From Pseudomonadales bacterium (GTDB lineage Bacteria; Pseudomonadota; Gammaproteobacteria; Pseudomonadales; Pseudohongiellaceae): a stretch of 38,370 nucleotides of DNA. Below the pieces are notes generated by a model. That model ran no database searches. It saw nothing but the letters and a program-made list of their open reading frames with translations, and was not told the DNA's origin. Position 1 is the stretch's first letter; each line of letters opens with the position of its first letter. Below are positions 34,499 through 38,370 of the stretch, piece by piece. Both the position numbers and the translations under genes were made by a program. Where the stretch lies: the NCBI GenBank assembly GCA_022827425.1, contig JAJDSZ010000093.1, forward strand, positions 1 through 38,370, read 5' to 3'.

Positions 34499-34947
34499 GG
34501 CATCGAAAGTATAGCGGAATGAAGGGGCATGGCACCGGGACAAAAGGCCACAAAAGACTTCGGAAGGCCGGAAGCCAGTCTCTAAATCTGGTAGAATCCG
34601 CATCGCTTGATTGCTTTTCCCGTTACTCGTGTTGGGATGCTGACGCTTCATTAGGGATACAAGGAATTGCAAGCGGGAAGGATTGACAGGGATTGGGGAA
34701 TGGCAGGAGGCCGGAAATACAGTGCTGCGTTTTGCAAAGGCGGCACGGGTAAGTCGTTTTTTGAATCGAATTCACGTTTTCGTAGCGAGGAGATGCGCCA
34801 TGCCGGATTTTTGCCGGCAGGCGGGGCTTGCCATCGTCCCTGAAATGGCGTTTCGCGGCGCCGGAATTACCCCCCCCCCCCCCCCTAAATCCCGAAATCA
34901 GAGAAAAAACAAGGAAAAAGCAGCCATGCCGCACTTGGGCCGGCAGT
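34499..34947. other. Intergenic region before the Calx-beta protein
   Basis: It holds a TAGAAT -10-like box (34592-34597) without a clear -35, an isolated TTGACA (34683-34688), and a short ORF from ATG 34800 with a strong GAGGAG site that runs through the C16 tract and stops at 34961 in the wrong frame for the downstream gene. No RNA gene is recognised. Confidence 0.5.
34870..34885 (+). repeat. C16 homopolymer tract
   Basis: Sixteen consecutive C just upstream of the giant repeat protein, inside the short ORF that starts at ATG 34800. Tracts of this kind slip during replication and are typical contingency loci in surface-protein genes. They are also prone to sequencing error, so the count is uncertain. 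Confidence 0.8.
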
Positions 34948-37900
34948 ATGCCCGGGCGTAAGATGAGTCCGGGACGCGCATCCAGGGACAGGCACTCTCC
35001 AGGGAAAGGGGACACTTCGGGAGGACGGCTGCCGTTCGCTGGATTCGGGTGCGTCCGGCGCGATGCTTCAAGGCGGCTTCCCAAGGAATCTTTCAGGACA
35101 AGAGGAAGCGCCACCGCAAGCTTCGTCAGGGGGGGGCTGTTCCTGCTCGGCATTGCGGCGCTGGGGGTTCCAGCGCCAACCTCGGCCCAGACCCTGCCAA
35201 CCCTCACCGCCACCCACCCCCGCGGCGGCGCAATCCACGAAGGCGACCACAACGTCCCCGTCACGATCACGGGCTTCAATGTACCGGCGGCGGTGGGGAA
35301 AAGCTGGCGTTTGCGGCCCACCGCGACCAGCGTGGCGGACGGCAGTGACTACGGCGTCAATACAAGTCATGGTTGGGTGTCGCGGGCCGCGACCACGGGG
35401 ACAGTTCACCTGAACTTCCACAACAACAGTGACACCGCCAACGAGAAACTCGAACTCGAAGTTTACTATCTGGAGCTACAGCCGGACCCCGACGGAGACG
35501 GTCCCGAGGAGGCGCCGGATCCAACCGAGCACTCCATCGGCAAGTTCGACCTCACCATCACCGCCGGCCCGCGCCCCAACGTCGGCGTCACCATCACGCC
35601 GAACCCCTTCGAAATTCGCGAAAGCGATGCGGACGGCGAAGATCTGACCATCGCGCTCTCCGGAGCGCCCGCGTCCGGTCAGACCGTCAGGGTCGGCCTC
35701 GACGCGCCTGCCACCGACGGGAACGGCGTGGTCACCTTTGACGGCGGGAAGACCAGCACGGCAGTGACTTTCTCCACAAGCGACTGGCAAACACCCAAGA
35801 CGGTCAAAGTCCATGTGTTCAATGCGGATGATGACACCGATGACCAAAGGGGCAGGATCACCGTTGCGGTGGACAACTACTGGTATCTGAACCGCAATCA
35901 ACCCGATGTGCCAATCCGGGTCATCGACACCACGGCCACGCCTGTCCTTGACCCCACCAGCCTGACGGTGACCGAAAACGCGCCGGCCGTGTCCTATACC
36001 GTGAAGCTCGACAAAGATCCCGGCAAGGAAGTCCGGGTCGGCACCAGAAGAGTGGAGGGCATCGAGGTCAAAGGGCCGGGCGATACAGGATTCAGGCCGC
36101 AGACCATCCTGACTTTCACCGGCGGCGATGCCGGCAATTGGAACACCGCCCAGACCATGGAAATTCGGGCCACCGGGGACGGCGACAGCGTGGACACAAG
36201 CGGTCAATTCAGCCACGGGGCAGGGCAGGGGTACTTAAACGCAGGCGACGCAAAAGCCGTAGCGTCCGCCAACCTCGCGATCACCCTGAAAGATGCGGGC
36301 GCCTCGCTTCGGTTCGACCCCGACGCGCCCGCGTCGATCACCGTCACCGAAGGCGGCGACGCCGGCGCCTACAAGCTGCGGCTCGGGGAAGACCCGGTGA
36401 ACACCGTCGATGTCACCGTCAACGTCCCCGCGGCGCATCAGGACGCGGTCACCGTGCAGGCCGCCGGCGGCACGGCCGGGTCGAGCGCCACCGTGCGCTT
36501 TGTCGGCAGCGGCGCAGCGACGGCGCAAAGTCCCGAGAACTGGCAGACCGGGCAGACCATCACCGTCGCGCCCCTGGGCGACAACGACTTCGACAACGAG
36601 ACCGTCGAGCTCACCCACAGTAGCAGCGACCTCACCTGGGGCGGCGGCTCCGACCCGACCTTCACCGTCAACATGCAGGATGCGGTTGGCCAGGTGGTGC
36701 TCGACCCAACCAGCCTCACCGTTTACGAAGGCGAGACATCCGCCACCTACAACATCAGCTTGAGCCAGCCGCCCAGCAAGGAAGCCACCGTCACCATCAC
36801 TCCCAAGGACAGCAATAAGCTCAGCGTGTCGCCGGGTACGCTCACCTTCACGCCCAGCGACTACGACACGCCCAAACCCGTGATCGTCACCGCCCCGCGC
36901 GGCGGCGTGAGCCAATTCGAACGCGTAGGCATCACCCACGCCGTGAGCGGCTACGGCTCCGTCACGTCCGGCCCGGAAATGCCGGTCGATATCCGGGACA
37001 CCGACCCCGGCGAAAACCTGGAACTACGTCTCGCCGGGACGACCTTCAGCGGCGAAGAGGGCTTCCCGGGCAGCGTCCAGGTCGAACTGTACGCGCCCAC
37101 CAGCGGCAGCGCCTACAGCGGGTACTTGCCGCCCGTCGGTTTCCGCCTCTGTTTCACCCCGGGCACGGCCACGCTGAGAACCTCCATCGGCTTTGTTGGG
37201 GGAGTTGACATCGAACGACTCTCGGGCGGCAATCCCAATACCAACTGCATCGATTACGCGCTGGCGCGCCGCACGAGCGGGGCATCGACGAGCGGCGATT
37301 TCAATGTTTTCACGATTCTGACCGACTCTCTCGACGAGCGGCGCGAGACCGCCACCGTCACCCTCGCCGCCGACCCGGACAACGCCCTGCCCGCCAGGGT
37401 GAGCGTCTCCGGCGCCGAGGCAAGCGCGAACTTCCTCATCGAGGACGCCAACCCCACCGCCATCGCGTTCGAGCGCGTTGATAGCGGTTCGATTCAGGAA
37501 GGCGGCGCGAAGAAGGCGCGCTTTGAATTCGACATTTCCGAACTGAATCGCGGGCTGTTTGCGGGGGAGGAGCTTCGCGTCCCCCTCGACATTGGCGGCA
37601 CCGGCATTACCGCCGATGACTACGAGGTCAGCCTCGTCACCGGCGGCGACGCAGGCGTGAAACCTGGCGTGAACGCAGGCGTCACGTTAAGCACCGCCGC
37701 GCCCTACAGCGCCGCCGCGCCTGCGCTCATCATCAGAGGAACGGGCACGACCCCGGCGACGGCCGAGGAGCGCACGGCCATCTTCGAAGTGGCCGCGCTC
37801 GCCGACGGCGTGGGCGAGGGCGGCACGGAGACCATGACGGTGGGCTACGACACGCCGTACACCAATCTCGACACGTCCGGACCCACCGTCTTCGAGAACG

Positions 37901-38370
37901 GCGGCACGAAGGAAGGGACAGGCTCGAAGAACGACATCCCCGTCACCATCGTCGAGACCGCCACCGTCGGTATCGAAGCCGCCGGCGATGTCACCGAGGG
38001 CGCGGACGCGGTCTTCCATCTCACCGCCGATCCCACGCCCAACACGGGCGAGACGATTTCGGTCACCTACAACCTCGCGCAAACAGGCGATTTCGTCGCC
38101 GCGACGGACGTGGGCGACGGCAAGACAGTAAGCATCGGCGACACCGGCAAGGCCAGCATTACGCTCACCACCGTCGATGACTCCACCGACGAGACCGACG
38201 GCAGCCTCAAGGCCACCCTGGTGGCGGGCACGGGCTACACGGTCGCCAAGTCGCCGAAGGATGCCGCCACGGTCAACATCGCCGACGACGAAGACACCGA
38301 AGTGACGCTCACCGCCACCGCCAGCGTCACCGAGGGCGAGGAAGCGACCGTCACCGCCACCATTGACGGC
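34948..38370 (+). CDS. Large exported Calx-beta-repeat protein (C-terminus beyond window)
   Basis: At least 1141 aa, open at the right edge. An Arg-rich N-terminus is followed by a Sec signal (GLFLLGIAALGVPAPTSA-Q, cut near residue 85), then tandem beta-sandwich units of about 110-150 residues. Unit starts near residues 333, 454, 585, 690, 839, 1006 and 1119 share the patterns LDPTSLTVTE, SITVTEGG, VYEGE, VTEGADA and VTEGEE, and units end in DD/DT/DAN turns. These are features of Ca2+-binding Calx-beta domains in adhesins and matrix proteins. The start is uncertain: ATG 34948 and ATG 34963 lack a good ribosome site, while a strong site at ATG 34800 is out of frame by one base across the C16 tract. 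Confidence 0.8.
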   Translation, partial: MPGRKMSPGRASRDRHSPGKGDTSGGRLPFAGFGCVRRDASRRLPKESFRTRGSATASFVRGGLFLLGIAALGVPAPTSAQTLPTLTATHPRGGAIHEGDHNVPVTITGFNVPAAVGKSWRLRPTATSVADGSDYGVNTSHGWVSRAATTGTVHLNFHNNSDTANEKLELEVYYLELQPDPDGDGPEEAPDPTEHSIGKFDLTITAGPRPNVGVTITPNPFEIRESDADGEDLTIALSGAPASGQTVRVGLDAPATDGNGVVTFDGGKTSTAVTFSTSDWQTPKTVKVHVFNADDDTDDQRGRITVAVDNYWYLNRNQPDVPIRVIDTTATPVLDPTSLTVTENAPAVSYTVKLDKDPGKEVRVGTRRVEGIEVKGPGDTGFRPQTILTFTGGDAGNWNTAQTMEIRATGDGDSVDTSGQFSHGAGQGYLNAGDAKAVASANLAITLKDAGASLRFDPDAPASITVTEGGDAGAYKLRLGEDPVNTVDVTVNVPAAHQDAVTVQAAGGTAGSSATVRFVGSGAATAQSPENWQTGQTITVAPLGDNDFDNETVELTHSSSDLTWGGGSDPTFTVNMQDAVGQVVLDPTSLTVYEGETSATYNISLSQPPSKEATVTITPKDSNKLSVSPGTLTFTPSDYDTPKPVIVTAPRGGVSQFERVGITHAVSGYGSVTSGPEMPVDIRDTDPGENLELRLAGTTFSGEEGFPGSVQVELYAPTSGSAYSGYLPPVGFRLCFTPGTATLRTSIGFVGGVDIERLSGGNPNTNCIDYALARRTSGASTSGDFNVFTILTDSLDERRETATVTLAADPDNALPARVSVSGAEASANFLIEDANPTAIAFERVDSGSIQEGGAKKARFEFDISELNRGLFAGEELRVPLDIGGTGITADDYEVSLVTGGDAGVKPGVNAGVTLSTAAPYSAAAPALIIRGTGTTPATAEERTAIFEVAALADGVGEGGTETMTVGYDTPYTNLDTSGPTVFENGGTKEGTGSKNDIPVTIVETATVGIEAAGDVTEGADAVFHLTADPTPNTGETISVTYNLAQTGDFVAATDVGDGKTVSIGDTGKASITLTTVDDSTDETDGSLKATLVAGTGYTVAKSPKDAATVNIADDEDTEVTLTATASVTEGEEATVTATIDG

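Noticed and set aside
32807-34672. Longer recN starting at 34672
   Set aside because: The added 58 residues have no similarity to RecN, whose normal start is MLKRLSIQNYATV at 34498.

Overview
The window looks like chromosomal DNA of a GC-rich marine-type gammaproteobacterium. The best evidence is the housekeeping set ssrA (tmRNA), smpB, ratA, rnfH, bamE, fur and recN, which normally sit close together in Gammaproteobacteria. Here the set is pulled apart by several blocks of accessory genes. A Na+-coupled NSS transporter and a complete alginate-catabolism locus fit a marine heterotroph. No species can be named from the sequence alone.

Layout. 1-1112: 3'-truncated (by the window edge) DUF4143-type AAA ATPase on the minus strand, followed by an array of 23-bp repeats. 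1394-5186: three overlapping genes for an exported molybdenum hydroxylase (2Fe-2S, Mo and FAD subunits; PaoABC-like). 5347-6056: a small unknown gene and a BON-type lipoprotein. 6157-7949: hipBA toxin-antitoxin module with its operator. 8156-10494: AAHS-type aromatic-acid transporter and a Tat-exported intradiol dioxygenase. 10609-10966: tmRNA (minus) with its terminator. 11074-15121: eda, an orphan signal-peptide ORF and a TonB-dependent receptor (minus). 15247-17911: smpB (minus), NSS transporter, ratA and rnfH. 18069-19345: cory-CC-star protein and an ArsA/Get3-like ATPase. 19342-27699: a six-gene minus-strand alginate operon (GntR regulator, PL6 lyase, PL17 lyase, MFS transporter, SDR reductase, KDG kinase). 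28098-28466: bamE (minus). 28551-32242: accessory segment with a headless prc/ctp protease fragment, two small foreign-looking ORFs, an AbiE toxin-antitoxin pair and an aberrant tRNA-Ser(UGA). 32400-34498: fur and recN (convergent). 34948-38370: start of a large exported Calx-beta-repeat protein that runs off the right edge, preceded by a C16 homopolymer.

How the parts work together. Alginate oligomers would enter through the TonB-dependent receptor, be cut by the PL6 and PL17 lyases to unsaturated monouronate (DEH), cross the inner membrane by the MFS permease, be reduced by the SDR to KDG, phosphorylated by KdgK to KDPG, and split by Eda to pyruvate and glyceraldehyde-3-phosphate. A FadR-type GntR protein heads the operon. 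TTGGTA/TACCAA palindromes upstream of both the receptor and eda suggest one shared regulon.

The most notable structural signals are: (1) a family of four 84-bp asymmetric inverted repeats whose direct pairs bracket cargo blocks; (2) a C16 tract, where loss of one C would join a well-initiated ORF to the giant repeat protein; (3) a signal-peptide ORF in frame with eda across a single TGA; (4) a damaged tRNA-Ser at the edge of the AbiE-bearing insertion. I found no wholly new enzyme system that I can support, but these are concrete leads.
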